Below, one piece after another: positions 18,704 through 27,124 of a stretch of DNA of 64,000 nucleotides. The stretch covers positions 1 through 64,000 of the forward strand of contig JBIKUE010000009.1 in the NCBI GenBank assembly GCA_044347755.1, read 5' to 3'. The notes under the pieces are model-generated. The model did no database searches and had not been told where the DNA came from. It saw only the letters and a list, made by a program, of their open reading frames with translations. A program made the translations under genes and the position numbers. Origin of the DNA: M3007 sp044347755. Lineage in GTDB: Bacteria > Bacteroidota > Bacteroidia > Chitinophagales > Saprospiraceae. Within the stretch, counting starts at the first letter, position 1. The number at the start of each line of letters is the position of its first letter.

Positions 18704-18894
18704 CAGAAACGTGAGGCATCCCGAATTTTCAGGTTGCTCCTGTTTGTTTTCTTAAATAGCGTAGCAGACCTCGCAAGAGGTCCCTCATTCACCTAATCCA
18801 CGGTGCTACAAAGGTTGGACCTCTTGCGAGGTCTGCTACGCTATTTTAAACGGAACATAAGCCTCTGAAAAATTAGGGATACCTAACGTTTCTG
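18704..18894. repeat. Large nested palindrome with perfect 30-bp inner arms
   Basis: Inner arms 18754-18783 and 18817-18846 are perfect complements over 30 bp (AAATAGCGTAGCAGACCTCG onward). Outside them the flanks pair imperfectly out to 18704 and 18894 (CAGAAACGTgAGGcATCCC against CAGAAACGTtAGGtATCCC). The loop carries the dispersed word also found at 4290-4336. It fills most of the 332-bp gap between glmM and the DUF4249 gene; no gene is seen in that gap. Confidence 0.75.
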
Positions 18895-18910
18895 CTTCAA
18901 ACACATTTGG

Positions 18911-19822
18911 CTATTCTATCACAATTCTTTTCTCTCTGGCGAGTGTAAAGATCCCAAGGCCGTCTTTCAGGTTGTTGAATACAGAAATAGGCTCCACCAG
19001 AAAATTCTCCTCTGAATTCAGTTTTTCCAGATACGATCGCGACCACTTGTAGTAATCTTCCGTGATATTCCTGACCTGAATCAGATATGGATTGGAATTA
19101 GCATATACCTGCGCCTGGAACTTATAGGTTTTGCCCTCAAAAAATTGATCGCTGAATAAAGCACCGCCTTGAATTCCATTTAGCACTGAAGGATCTGAAA
19201 AGTCTTCCGGATACAAGTTATAGGAATCAAAAAAAATAGTATCCGGCTCGCCGGTAACCGGGTCTTCTCCGATGTTAAATAGCAGGGTAAAAATCTTCAC
19301 TTCATAATAGTTGCGTACACCAGGCGCATCCTGAATGTACACATCTATCAAATCATACACATCTCCAAAAGGCCCGGATATGGCCTCCCGTTTCACTTTT
19401 GCTGAATCCAGTTGGAAATCGCCCGGCACTACCTGGGTAGCTTCCACTAAAGGAAAATCTGGATGCGTGGCACGCACCGTGTACGTCTGTCCAATCTGGA
19501 ATGGTTCCGGTAACGTACCGCTCAGCAGAAAACTACTGTCGGTGCTTACGGGCTGTAGCGCAAGCCAGGGCTGGCCGTTTTTCAACAACTCCACAGAGCC
19601 GCCATATACCAAATACTGGTTCTGACTTGGTACATATTCCAAAATGCCAAAATTTCGTGTCAAAATCACTTCTGCTACCGTATCCTGATCAGATAAGTTC
19701 AGGTGAAAAGAAAGTTGTTTTTCATAAGGAGGTGGATCAATTTCCACGGTTTGACTAAAGAAGCTTTCGCAGGATGTTAGTGCGATGGAGCTCAGGCAAA
19801 GTATGATGAGGATATTTTTCAT
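18911..19822 (-). CDS. DUF4249 lipoprotein, partner of the TonB receptor
   Basis: 303 residues from ATG 19822, which gives a lipoprotein signal (MKNILIILCLSSIALTSC). The rest is beta-rich with paired segments such as GGSVELLKNGQPW and FQIGQTYTVRATHPDFP, the pattern of DUF4249 outer-membrane-associated lipoproteins found next to TonB-dependent receptors in Bacteroidota. It follows the receptor gene on the same strand after about 110 bp, so the two probably act together in outer-membrane uptake of an unknown ligand. Confidence 0.8.
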   Translation of the reverse strand: MKNILIILCLSSIALTSCESFFSQTVEIDPPPYEKQLSFHLNLSDQDTVAEVILTRNFGILEYVPSQNQYLVYGGSVELLKNGQPWLALQPVSTDSSFLLSGTLPEPFQIGQTYTVRATHPDFPLVEATQVVPGDFQLDSAKVKREAISGPFGDVYDLIDVYIQDAPGVRNYYEVKIFTLLFNIGEDPVTGEPDTIFFDSYNLYPEDFSDPSVLNGIQGGALFSDQFFEGKTYKFQAQVYANSNPYLIQVRNITEDYYKWSRSYLEKLNSEENFLVEPISVFNNLKDGLGIFTLAREKRIVIE

Positions 19823-19862
19823 GTGTGTGTTGGACGGTTGACGGTTAACGGTGGACGACCTA
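19823..19862. repeat. GGACGGTTGACGG word repeats
   Basis: Copies of GGACGGTTGACGG and GTTAACGGTGGACG immediately upstream of the DUF4249 ATG, between it and the receptor gene. Same word family as 16446-16490 and 37940-38047. Confidence 0.55.
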
Positions 19863-19931
19863 CGGTAGCGAATTGGCTCTTTGGTTCCTGGACTAAAAGA
19901 AAATCCCAGGGGTGCCGCTACCATCCGCGGT

Positions 19932-22337
19932 TTAGAATTTAAAACTCCAGGCGATGTAAGGAATAATGGGGAAAAGTGCCGCTTTTTTGAGCACCGTGCG
20001 ATCTTCTCCGTTCACCTCTTCGTCTTCCGTGAACAGGAAGAATGGGTTTTTGCGATTGTAGGCATTATAAGCGCCAAAAGCCCAGGTGCGTTTGTACCGG
20101 CGTTTTTGTTTGGTAAACTCAAAACCAATGTCGAGCCGGTTATAAGACGGCATCCGGAAATTGTTCCGCTCAGGTGTGTGCGTTACCTGTTGCAGGTAGT
20201 TGCTGTAAGTATAATCACTTGGCCCCAGGTATTTGGAGGTGCCGAAGGTGACAGCATTACCGGTAGAATACACCCAGCTGCCCGACATAGAGAACCGCTT
20301 GGTGAACTGATACGATCCGGTGATCTCAAAATCATGTCGGCGGTCGTATTTGTATGGGAACACTTCCCCGAAATTGATATCGTCAAACTGGCGGGTGGCC
20401 CAGGACAATGTATATCCCACCCAACCGCTGAGTTTTCCGGTTTTTTTCTGCACAAAAAATTCGGCGCCATAAGCCGTTCCATCTCCTTGTGAAACCCTGT
20501 TTTCCCAATCCTGAAACTGCAACAAACTGGATCCTTCCTTGAAGGCTATCACGTTTTTCATTTCCTTGTAATACAGTTCCACGCTGAATTCGTAATCCTT
20601 TCCAAGCGTTTTTGCGGTACCAATAGCAACCTGCCAGGCATCCTGAGGTTTTACTTTTTTGGTGGTTGGCAGCCACAAATCTGTTGGCAAACCGATGGTT
20701 TCGTTGGTCAGCAGGTGTATGTACTGGCGCATCGTGCTGAAGCCTGCTTTTACAGACCAGCCCCGGCCGAATAAATAGCGCGCATTGAGCCTGGGCTGAA
20801 GAGAGAAATAAGGTTTCCCGGCAAGGGCAAAGCCCGAAAAGTGCAGGCCATAGTTGACCCGCCATTGGGCATTAATTTTCCAGTCGTCTTCTGCATAGGC
20901 GGCAAACTCGGTGGCCCGGACATTGTCCTGAATGTAATTGGCGGTATTGCTCAGGGTGTCAAACCCCTCTTCAAAGGAATAAAAACTCGATTTGAAGGTA
21001 CCCGGCCTGAAAGTGTGCAGTATGGCATTGGCTCCAAAACGAATGTAATGTTCCGGACTCGGCACATAATCAAAATCTACCTTGGCAGCCACATCATCAA
21101 TACCGGAAAAATAATTCAGGTCAAACCGGTTTTCTGTAACCAAACGCCCATTTTCAAAATCGCGACTTTCAAATCCGGTACTGGTATTAAACCGGTAACG
21201 GCTATAGGTGATGGTCGTATTGGCAAAAAGCTTGGGATTCAGAATATGGTTCCAGCGCAATGCCGAGGTAACATTTCCCCAGCCTAAACCAGCCTTAAAC
21301 CGATCTTCATAACCCGGGTCTTTTTCGCCAAAATCTGAATAAAATTTATCCTTTCCTGTATAAAAACTGAGGTAAACCCGGTCTTTTTTTCCAAAACGGT
21401 AATTGACCTTGGCATTGATATCATCAAAAAAATACCCTACAACGCCATCGCTACCATCGGAACGAAACCCGGCTTTGATGAGCGGCCGGGCCAGGATATC
21501 AATGTAGGTTCGGCGGCCTGAAACTATAAACGAGGACTTGCCTTTTTTGATTGGGCCTTCCAGGGTGAGCTTGGACGCCACCAAACCGATAGTCCCCTCT
21601 CCATGAAATTCGTTTTCATTGCCTTCTTTCATGTTGATCTCTATCACCGACGATAGGCGCCCCCCATAACGTGCCGGGAATCCGCCTTTGATGAGCGACA
21701 CATCTTTCACGGCATCCGGATTAAACACTGAGAAAAAGCCAAACAGGTGGGATACGTTGTACACCGGTACACCATCGAGCAGGATCAGGTTTTGATCAGG
21801 GCCGCCGCCGCGCACGTAGATGCCGCTTTGGCCTTCGCCGCCACCGGAAACACCAGGCAGCAATTGCAAGGCTTTGAGGACGTCTTTTTCGCCCAGAAAG
21901 GCCGGTACGTTTTTGATTTGCTGAATGGGAATATCAATCCGGCCCATTTGGGCGCGTTCTTCCACGCGTTCATAGCGTTGGGCCACTACTTCCACTTCTT
22001 TGAGCGTGGAGTTATCGGTCATGCCCACGTTTTGCTCTACATTGCTATTCAGCAGCAATCGGAAAGCTTCCGGTTTGTACCCTATATAGGTAATGACAAT
22101 CAGGGCAGAATCAGCCGGCAGGGTCAGACTGTAAAAGCCGAAAGTATTGGTAACGGTGCCTTTTCCGGATTTCAGATCCCGCACAGTTGCCCCGATCAGG
22201 TGTTCGCCGCTGGCTTGGTCGGTAACCGTTCCGCTGATGGTATAGCGGCCTTGCGCGCATACCGATAAGGTACTGAAAAGGAGGGGTAAAAGGAGGATTG
22301 TCCTCCAGGGAGAGTAGCTTAGGTGTTTTCTTCGCAT
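19932..22337 (-). CDS. TonB-dependent outer-membrane receptor with carboxypeptidase-regulatory-like N-terminus
   Basis: 801 residues. Signal peptide ending VCAQG; a CarboxypepD_reg-like beta-sandwich at about 32-115 (YTISGTVTDQASGEHLIGA); a plug domain at about 120-250 (LPGVSGGGEGQSGIYVRGG, NLILLDGVPVYN, PARYGGRLSSVIEI); then a beta-barrel to the C-terminal aromatic residue (AWSFKF). This is a FecA/CirA-like transporter without SusC-specific features, and there is no SusD neighbour; the DUF4249 lipoprotein is the partner. Substrate unknown. No anti-sigma/ECF pair is seen nearby. Confidence 0.88.
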   Translation of the reverse strand: MRRKHLSYSPWRTILLLPLLFSTLSVCAQGRYTISGTVTDQASGEHLIGATVRDLKSGKGTVTNTFGFYSLTLPADSALIVITYIGYKPEAFRLLLNSNVEQNVGMTDNSTLKEVEVVAQRYERVEERAQMGRIDIPIQQIKNVPAFLGEKDVLKALQLLPGVSGGGEGQSGIYVRGGGPDQNLILLDGVPVYNVSHLFGFFSVFNPDAVKDVSLIKGGFPARYGGRLSSVIEINMKEGNENEFHGEGTIGLVASKLTLEGPIKKGKSSFIVSGRRTYIDILARPLIKAGFRSDGSDGVVGYFFDDINAKVNYRFGKKDRVYLSFYTGKDKFYSDFGEKDPGYEDRFKAGLGWGNVTSALRWNHILNPKLFANTTITYSRYRFNTSTGFESRDFENGRLVTENRFDLNYFSGIDDVAAKVDFDYVPSPEHYIRFGANAILHTFRPGTFKSSFYSFEEGFDTLSNTANYIQDNVRATEFAAYAEDDWKINAQWRVNYGLHFSGFALAGKPYFSLQPRLNARYLFGRGWSVKAGFSTMRQYIHLLTNETIGLPTDLWLPTTKKVKPQDAWQVAIGTAKTLGKDYEFSVELYYKEMKNVIAFKEGSSLLQFQDWENRVSQGDGTAYGAEFFVQKKTGKLSGWVGYTLSWATRQFDDINFGEVFPYKYDRRHDFEITGSYQFTKRFSMSGSWVYSTGNAVTFGTSKYLGPSDYTYSNYLQQVTHTPERNNFRMPSYNRLDIGFEFTKQKRRYKRTWAFGAYNAYNRKNPFFLFTEDEEVNGEDRTVLKKAALFPIIPYIAWSFKF

Positions 22338-22798
22338 AAAAGTCCGGGTTTAAATGTTGGATCAAATGACGAGGCAAAAGCGGAAGGGGTTGGATTGCAT
22401 TGTGGCTAATTGTGTTTTTTTTAACATGAATGGAGGGGAAGGAGTCGTTTGGGGTCATTTTTTGGTCGTTGGCAATGCTCGGGCAACGGTCATCCTGAGC
22501 GCAGCGAAGGATCTGGCCAAAGCCAATGGAGTGGTAAAAATCTATGAAAGCTCGTAATTAATCATTGTCAGATCCTTTACTGTGCTCAGCATGACAACCC
22601 ACGTTACCCAAATATTAAAATCATGGAAAATCAGCTATATAGGTTGTAGTCTTGGCTAGGTGGAAGCGTTATAACTAACCCCCGGATTGCTCTTGTTTTG
22701 GCAAGACCGGGCGAGGCGTAAAAAAATAGATTTCATTGTCCTTGATCCGAAAAGCGGGGTTTCAAAGCCCACGCTCTGAAACCCCGCATGACAATCCC
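22338..22798. other. 461-bp intergenic region with CATCCTGAGCGCAGCGAAGG repeat
   Basis: No gene is supported. It contains GTCATCCTGAGCGCAGCGAA (then GGATCTG) at 22489-22515 and an imperfect inverted partner at 22569-22595. A hairpin GGGGTTTCA/TGAAACCCC lies at about 22756-22785, just beyond the toxin-locus immunity gene. The latter's GAAACCCCGCATGACAATCC is repeated at 27103-27122 after the other immunity gene copy. Confidence 0.6.
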
Positions 22799-23524
22799 TT
22801 AGTTATTATAAGCCGCTGCAGCCTCCTGCATTTTGGCTTTTTTCTCTTCAGGCGTTAATTCTCCAAGCTCCTCTGTTGGCGTAAACCTTATACCAACTAA
22901 ACCCTCCTTTTCGATGGCATCTTTTAGCCGCTCTGAAACATAAAAGCCGGATGGCATAAAAATGAGTCGAAACATGTCGGTGCCTTCAGCTGCCTTGGAA
23001 ATCTTGAGGACTCTGACATACAGGTTTTCTTTTTTGAAGAAAAGAGCATTTTTTAAGGATCTGAATTCCTCGTAGCTACTGAATTTCAAGCCCATTTTAA
23101 TTACCTGGACAGCAAAATCAGTAGTATGCATCACCTCAGTGTGTTCCCAGTCTACAAACTCGGCTGCACTGTTTTTGGTAAAATAGAGCAGAAAGTATGC
23201 CCGCTCTTCTTCTGCTTGTCTCACTGTCACCGGAAAGGCTTGATGATCAGCCAATTTGAATTTTGAAAGTAGGAAATAGAACCGACTACTTATGAGCAGG
23301 AACCCACCACCTCCTGGAGTAAAAGAGAACAAATCTATCCATCTGGCTTCCTTTTCTAACAAAAGCACCGGAAACTTTTTGTTCGGATCAAGCTTCCCCT
23401 CCAGAGGAATGGATTGAAACGGGTGACCTTCTCCGGTTTCAGGGTTATGTACAAATTTTCGAACCTGCCCATCGATTCCAATTTCTTTCAAGTCCAGGGA
23501 AAACGTGATTTTATAAAAGTTCAT
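22799..23524 (-). CDS. Imm11/DUF1629-like immunity protein, displaced paralogue
   Basis: 241 residues. The C-terminal part, GFYVSERLKDAIEKEGLVGI followed by RFTP, is the pattern of DUF1629/Imm11 immunity proteins of polymorphic toxin systems. It is a paralogue of the protein encoded at 27125-27853 (about four fifths identical by eye, most diverged in residues 1-30, 65-95 and 155-165). It follows a 29-codon remnant of the AHH toxin with the original stop and spacing, so it was once the partner of an AHH tip that has been lost. It could still protect against the intact copy A toxin or related strains. Family assignment is inference from motif and context. Confidence 0.7.
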   Translation of the reverse strand: MNFYKITFSLDLKEIGIDGQVRKFVHNPETGEGHPFQSIPLEGKLDPNKKFPVLLLEKEARWIDLFSFTPGGGGFLLISSRFYFLLSKFKLADHQAFPVTVRQAEEERAYFLLYFTKNSAAEFVDWEHTEVMHTTDFAVQVIKMGLKFSSYEEFRSLKNALFFKKENLYVRVLKISKAAEGTDMFRLIFMPSGFYVSERLKDAIEKEGLVGIRFTPTEELGELTPEEKKAKMQEAAAAYNN

Positions 23525-23528
23525 GGCA

Positions 23529-23618
23529 TTAGAAATTCAAATCGTTGATTTTTGTGGTCGGGTTTTGATCAATCAAATTGCCCAGCTGGTTTTGAAAATC
23601 ACGCAATCGCTGACTTGC
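23529..23618 (-). pseudogene. Remnant: last 29 codons of an AHH toxin
   Basis: Reads ASQRLRDFQNQLGNLIDQ and on to NDLNF-stop, identical in protein to the C-terminal end of the copy A effector (27855 end), with only a few silent base changes. It lacks any start and is cut off at 23618, where copy A continues into the AHH domain and this copy runs into the hairpin at 23626. It marks where a new toxin tip and immunity gene were inserted. Confidence 0.92.
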
Positions 23619-23625
23619 TATTCTG

Positions 23626-23670
23626 CCGCGCTTGGGTCTTCCCGATGAAGTCGGGAAGACCCAAGCGCGG
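23626..23670. terminator. Perfect 20-bp hairpin at the toxin-cassette junction
   Basis: CCGCGCTTGGGTCTTCCCGA at 23626-23645 pairs perfectly with 23651-23670 around a 5-base loop. It lies just after the new candidate immunity gene and 7 bp from the AHH remnant, so it came with the inserted cassette or formed at its edge. It could act as a terminator. Confidence 0.75.
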
Positions 23671-23691
23671 CGAACGAAACGAAACGCCCGA

Positions 23692-24330
23692 TTATCTTAT
23701 ATCGTCCAGTATGCTCAGGTTCAAACCTGCGGCAATAAATTCATCACTCACGATCATCTCTTCCGGTGTTTCCGGATGATCAAATAATACCCGGAAATGC
23801 CCCTCTCCCTCAGCAAAAATGTACACCCACTTGCCATTCTCAAAATGGAATCCGATAATATCAAGGGTCTTTTTGTTGATATGAATGACATCTGGCAACT
23901 CGGCATTGGGCGGAAAAAAGCAGGCAATTTCTTCCCTTCGTGAGGCGGTTTCTATTGTTTCTACCCGTACCTCACCCATCCCGACAATTCGTTGAACCGC
24001 TCCGTGATCTCCTTGAATGCAGAAATGATATCCCAGTTTTTTTAAGGTGTCCCTGCTGCTTACTTCCACATTCAGGAGGTTAGCTTCTATACCATACAAA
24101 TTGCCGGCAACATTTTGCGTGCCTTTGGAATGAATTTCCAGCCTCATCGGTTTTTCCGGACGGGGGCGTTTGAATATCAGTAATAACGGGCAAAAGTGGC
24201 TGTATAATTCAAGCGGTTGTGACAGACCCAAAAAGCCATCTGGAACAAAAACCGTAAAGCCCTTTGTTCCGAGAGCATCCCGGAACAAAGGGTTAATGTT
24301 ACACTCAAAGTCGATGTGAAGTTCTGACAT
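23692..24330 (-). CDS. Candidate immunity protein for the copy B toxin
   Basis: 212 residues, family not recognised. No signal peptide or membrane segment; an acidic, mixed alpha/beta cytoplasmic protein (MSELHIDFECNINPLFRDAL at the start, VIHINKKTLDIIGFHFENG later). Its ATG (24328-24330) overlaps the toxin's TGA (24330-24332) by one base (TGATG), so translation is coupled. A small gene directly after a toxin tip in the same operon, specific to that tip and absent from copy A, is the usual position of an immunity gene. Function is inferred from position only. Confidence 0.65.
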   Translation of the reverse strand: MSELHIDFECNINPLFRDALGTKGFTVFVPDGFLGLSQPLELYSHFCPLLLIFKRPRPEKPMRLEIHSKGTQNVAGNLYGIEANLLNVEVSSRDTLKKLGYHFCIQGDHGAVQRIVGMGEVRVETIETASRREEIACFFPPNAELPDVIHINKKTLDIIGFHFENGKWVYIFAEGEGHFRVLFDHPETPEEMIVSDEFIAAGLNLSILDDIR

Positions 24331-26171
24331 CAGAATCGCATTTTAAATTCGAAAGAACCTTTTTTAATGGCAATGGTGGGTTCGCCAGATGAGGTAGATT
24401 CAAGGTAGAACCTCATAGTGTAGTTGTTTCCTCCAAGATTGAATTCTGCAGTTATCTCATTTCCGTTGTTCCCAGAACTAATGTTATCAGGATCAATCTC
24501 AAAAGCTTCTACCAGGTCATCCCAAACATCAAGCGGCCCAAGCCCGTTAACCTTTGCCCCATTTCCAGTCCACTCAATCTTGGCGTAAAGATCATCAATT
24601 TTATTTCTTAAAACCTGATAGACCCTGTATGCAACATCATCGCCAAGCGTATATACTTTCTTCATTACATCATAAAACTTCATCAGGCTCGTTGCCTTTT
24701 TACCCAAACTGACTCCAAATGAAGCCACTTTCGCTATCGGAACAAAGGTGCCTGCTTCATCCAGTGCAATTTCTGCAGCAGTCCATATTGCGCCAAGGTA
24801 ATCTCCGCTTTTTAACTGGTCAATTGCTGCTGGGCCAAGCGTGATAATTGTACCACCCGGTATAATGTCTATTAAGGCATCCTTTAACGCTAGTTCAAGC
24901 TGCTCAATGATAATATCCCAAACAGGGTTACTGATTGAATTGCTCTGAGCGTCTTGAAAAAACTGTTGAACTTCAACTGATCCAGAAGAAAGCATTTGGA
25001 TATAACTTACCACAACTGCTGCCGCTAAGTTGGCATCATGCTGGTTAGCATTGTGGCTCTGCAGGAACGATAAACACTCTCCAATTCGACCTGAATTACT
25101 TACCAACCAATTTAACTGCGCAGCATTAAATTGGCAGTCATTTATCAGTTGTACCAGCAATTCTGCAGCGTCTTTGGATGCTGCATCCCCTCCATTAAAT
25201 GTTATGAAGGACCCAATTTCGTCAAATAAAGCCTGATCGTTTAGCAGCAGTGTTTTTTCGGCGGCAGTAAGATCAAACCAGTCATCTACGATCACCTCTT
25301 TGGTACATTGAGACAGGCCGCTGTTAAACGCATCGTACCATTCGGGTCCGTCATAAGAGGAAAAACCACAAGTGTTTTTGATCTGCTCCATCAAATCGAT
25401 CGGATGCTGCTCCAGGAAGAATTTATCCTTGAGCAAATGGGTCAAAAGGATTGCGAACGAGCCGTTGCATTTACCATTAATATAGGCTTTTAGCTTGTCG
25501 GCGGTTGCAATGTCCTTAGGACTGGCATCCCAATATTTGATGATCTCCTCCTGCTGTGGATGGCCATATTGTGTGAACAGGCACATGGATTCTGCCCCGT
25601 TCAAACCAGCCTCATTGACAAGCATACAAAAATCCAGATCTGTCTGACTATAGCCGGGTGGAATCTCTCCAATCGAGAGAATGTATTCATTGATGGCAGC
25701 ACAGGTTGCCATCTGGCCGGAAAACTGCTGGTCAAAAATGCCTCCTCCGCCAGGTTGTTGGTAACCTTCCGGCGTAGTCCATCCCAATTGCCCTCCCGGG
25801 AAAAAATAGGATCCGGAATATGATTCGGAGCTGCCATTGATGGCATCCCAGATATTGCCGGCAACGGTACCGAAGTCTTTCCAAAATTCATTCCACCAAC
25901 CCCAATCAATATTAATATTGTTGCTTCCAAATTGAGGACACCTTACCTTCGGCTTGCCATCTCTGTCGGATGACGTTGAATCAGTTTGCGCAAATCCGGA
26001 GGAGATATCCCAAAACGGAATTTTACCGTCTCCTTTCAGAGCAATGTAGCCGTTAACCACCTTCACAAACTTTTCAATGGTATCTTCCTGGCTTACCAGC
26101 ATCATAGTACCATTGAACTGACCGGTAGCATCCAAAGAGGAAAGAACGTGGACAGAGAGTCGGCTGCCCAT
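24330..26171 (-). CDS. Polymorphic toxin ORF, copy B, with unrecognised C-terminal domain
   Basis: 613 residues from ATG 26171. Residues 1-~342 are nearly identical to the copy A effector; after AAELLVQLI the two diverge completely. The copy B tail has a hydrophobic, glycine-rich segment (LIDIIPGGTIITLGPAAID, then SGDYLGAIWTAAEIALDEAG) resembling pre-toxin linkers. It then has a final ~130-residue domain with DDVAYRVYQVLRNKIDDLY, GNNYTMRFYLESTS and a basic C-terminus EFKMRF. I recognise no nuclease motif; a small RNase or other new toxin is a guess. The N-terminal 25 residues overlap the lipoprotein ORF in another frame, and the true protein may be a fusion of the two. An independent start at 26171 is possible but lacks a signal peptide. 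Confidence 0.75.
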   Translation of the reverse strand: MGSRLSVHVLSSLDATGQFNGTMMLVSQEDTIEKFVKVVNGYIALKGDGKIPFWDISSGFAQTDSTSSDRDGKPKVRCPQFGSNNINIDWGWWNEFWKDFGTVAGNIWDAINGSSESYSGSYFFPGGQLGWTTPEGYQQPGGGGIFDQQFSGQMATCAAINEYILSIGEIPPGYSQTDLDFCMLVNEAGLNGAESMCLFTQYGHPQQEEIIKYWDASPKDIATADKLKAYINGKCNGSFAILLTHLLKDKFFLEQHPIDLMEQIKNTCGFSSYDGPEWYDAFNSGLSQCTKEVIVDDWFDLTAAEKTLLLNDQALFDEIGSFITFNGGDAASKDAAELLVQLINDCQFNAAQLNWLVSNSGRIGECLSFLQSHNANQHDANLAAAVVVSYIQMLSSGSVEVQQFFQDAQSNSISNPVWDIIIEQLELALKDALIDIIPGGTIITLGPAAIDQLKSGDYLGAIWTAAEIALDEAGTFVPIAKVASFGVSLGKKATSLMKFYDVMKKVYTLGDDVAYRVYQVLRNKIDDLYAKIEWTGNGAKVNGLGPLDVWDDLVEAFEIDPDNISSGNNGNEITAEFNLGGNNYTMRFYLESTSSGEPTIAIKKGSFEFKMRF

Positions 26172-26545
26172 AAAACCAGTTTACTTTGAATTTGTCCGGC
26201 CGGGTCTTTATAAAAAGCCAGGCTACTCCCAAATCGGGTGCCCGGAAGTGAGGCAGGAGTATCAACAGGCGTGATAAGTACCGGAAAGCCAGAAGGTGTT
26301 ACAATATAGGATTCGTTCCAGAGGGGCGTTACACATAGTGGCAGCTTGTCTTCTGACCGGTCGAGAGCCCCTCCTCCATTTGAAAACCGGCCTTTTACTT
26401 CTTCCAATGAAATGGAGCGGTTGACCAGTTCATTGGCTGGCTCACTCAACGGAATTTCTTGTAGTTCCTTTCTACATCCGCCTGCAAAAACTAAAGTAAG
26501 TAATACAATAACAGGCCACGCTGTGGCAAATTTGAATTGAATCAT
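26102..26545 (-). CDS. Lipoprotein N-terminal module of toxin locus, copy B
   Basis: 147 residues with a lipobox (MIQFKFATAWPVIVLLTLVFAGGC). The main part (LPLCVTPLWNESYIVTPSGF, PVLITPVDTPASL, AFYKDPAGQIQSKL) looks like the start of large Bacteroidota lipoproteins whose text continues in the next ORF. The frame ends at TGA 26102-26104, overlapping the effector ORF by about 70 bp. The last ~20 residues before the stop do not look like the family, whereas the effector frame does, so a -1 shift around 26120-26175 would fuse them. Copy A has the same arrangement. Confidence 0.7.
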   Translation of the reverse strand: MIQFKFATAWPVIVLLTLVFAGGCRKELQEIPLSEPANELVNRSISLEEVKGRFSNGGGALDRSEDKLPLCVTPLWNESYIVTPSGFPVLITPVDTPASLPGTRFGSSLAFYKDPAGQIQSKLVLWAADSLSTFFPLWMLPVSSMVL

Positions 26546-26714
26546 CTTGAAGGTTGTGTTTTGACGGTCTTCAGTTGTCCTTGCCTCGCGCGCCGGTGGG
26601 GATTTCTGATTACGTCAGGTTAAAAATTACTGTTGTTATTAATTGGATGCACAAATATGCGTGGCTCCCTCTCTAAAAAAATATAACACTTTTTGGCACT
26701 TATTCCCCACCAAC

Positions 26715-26825
26715 AGAATGGAGCGGGGCATTATCAATGCCGGCTTAAGTCAATTATTCAAAATAGCCGAAGCGCTGGAAATTCACCCAAAGGAATTGTT
26801 TGATTTTGACCTGGAGGAGGATTAG
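26715..26825 (+). pseudogene. Truncated XRE repressor, copy B
   Basis: Only the C-terminal 36 residues remain (RMERGIINAGLSQLFKIAEA onward to DFDLEED), identical in protein to the end of the intact gene at 30224-30463. The helix-turn-helix half is missing; the upstream frame reads unrelated sequence. It cannot bind DNA. Confidence 0.85.
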
Positions 26826-26897
26826 TCCAATAAATCCTGCCTTCTGCGCACTTAGCGTGGACGGACCTTTAGAATAAGGCATCCACCCCGAAATAAA

Positions 26898-26953
26898 AAA
26901 GGCCCCGAAAACAGCCCAACATCCTAAAAATGTCGGGCCGCTCCGAGGCCTTT
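26898..26953. terminator. Duplicated hairpin after the XRE remnant
   Basis: AAAGGCCCCG pairs with CGAGGCCTTT (9 of 10) around a stem-loop containing CCCAACAT/ATGTCGGG. The same 56 bp recurs at 30656-30711, after the intact XRE gene, which shows the duplication reached this far. Confidence 0.7.
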
Positions 26954-27124
26954 ATATCAAATCACGGTTTGGCCTTAAAAGTGGCCAAGCTTTTTACGGC
27001 AGAGTAAGAGGCTAAAAGTGATAATCCATTTGTGTTATGTGAAGGAAACTACACTTAATTACCCCTAAACCTTAAAGTTTTTACCTTTCAGAGTCTACTC
27101 TCTGAAACCCCGCATGACAATCCC

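Larger units (their letters stand above)
22799..26953 (-). repeat. Toxin locus, copy B of a tandem duplication
   Basis: Homologous to 27125-30711. Matching parts: immunity gene paralogues, the last 29 codons of the AHH effector, the first ~342 effector codons plus lipoprotein ORF, the XRE 3' end and the downstream hairpin. Between the AHH remnant and the shared N-terminal part lies sequence absent from copy A (about 23619-25146). From about 25375 to 26460 I see no difference from copy A by eye (offset 3507 bp), while flanking parts differ at scattered bases. Confidence 0.9.
26546..27124. other. Spacer between toxin copies
   Basis: 579 bp holding the diverged copy B promoter region, the XRE remnant, a terminator-like hairpin and about 170 bp with no visible gene. 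The copy B counterpart of the copy A -7 box reads CATATTTG (minus strand), one base off, with no TTG at a proper distance and no trace of the GGCAAATTTGCC palindrome. Confidence 0.55.

Noticed and set aside
23626..23670. Hairpin considered as an integron attC-like site
   Set aside because: It is a perfect hairpin without the bulged bases and GTTRRRY core expected of attC, and no integrase is present.
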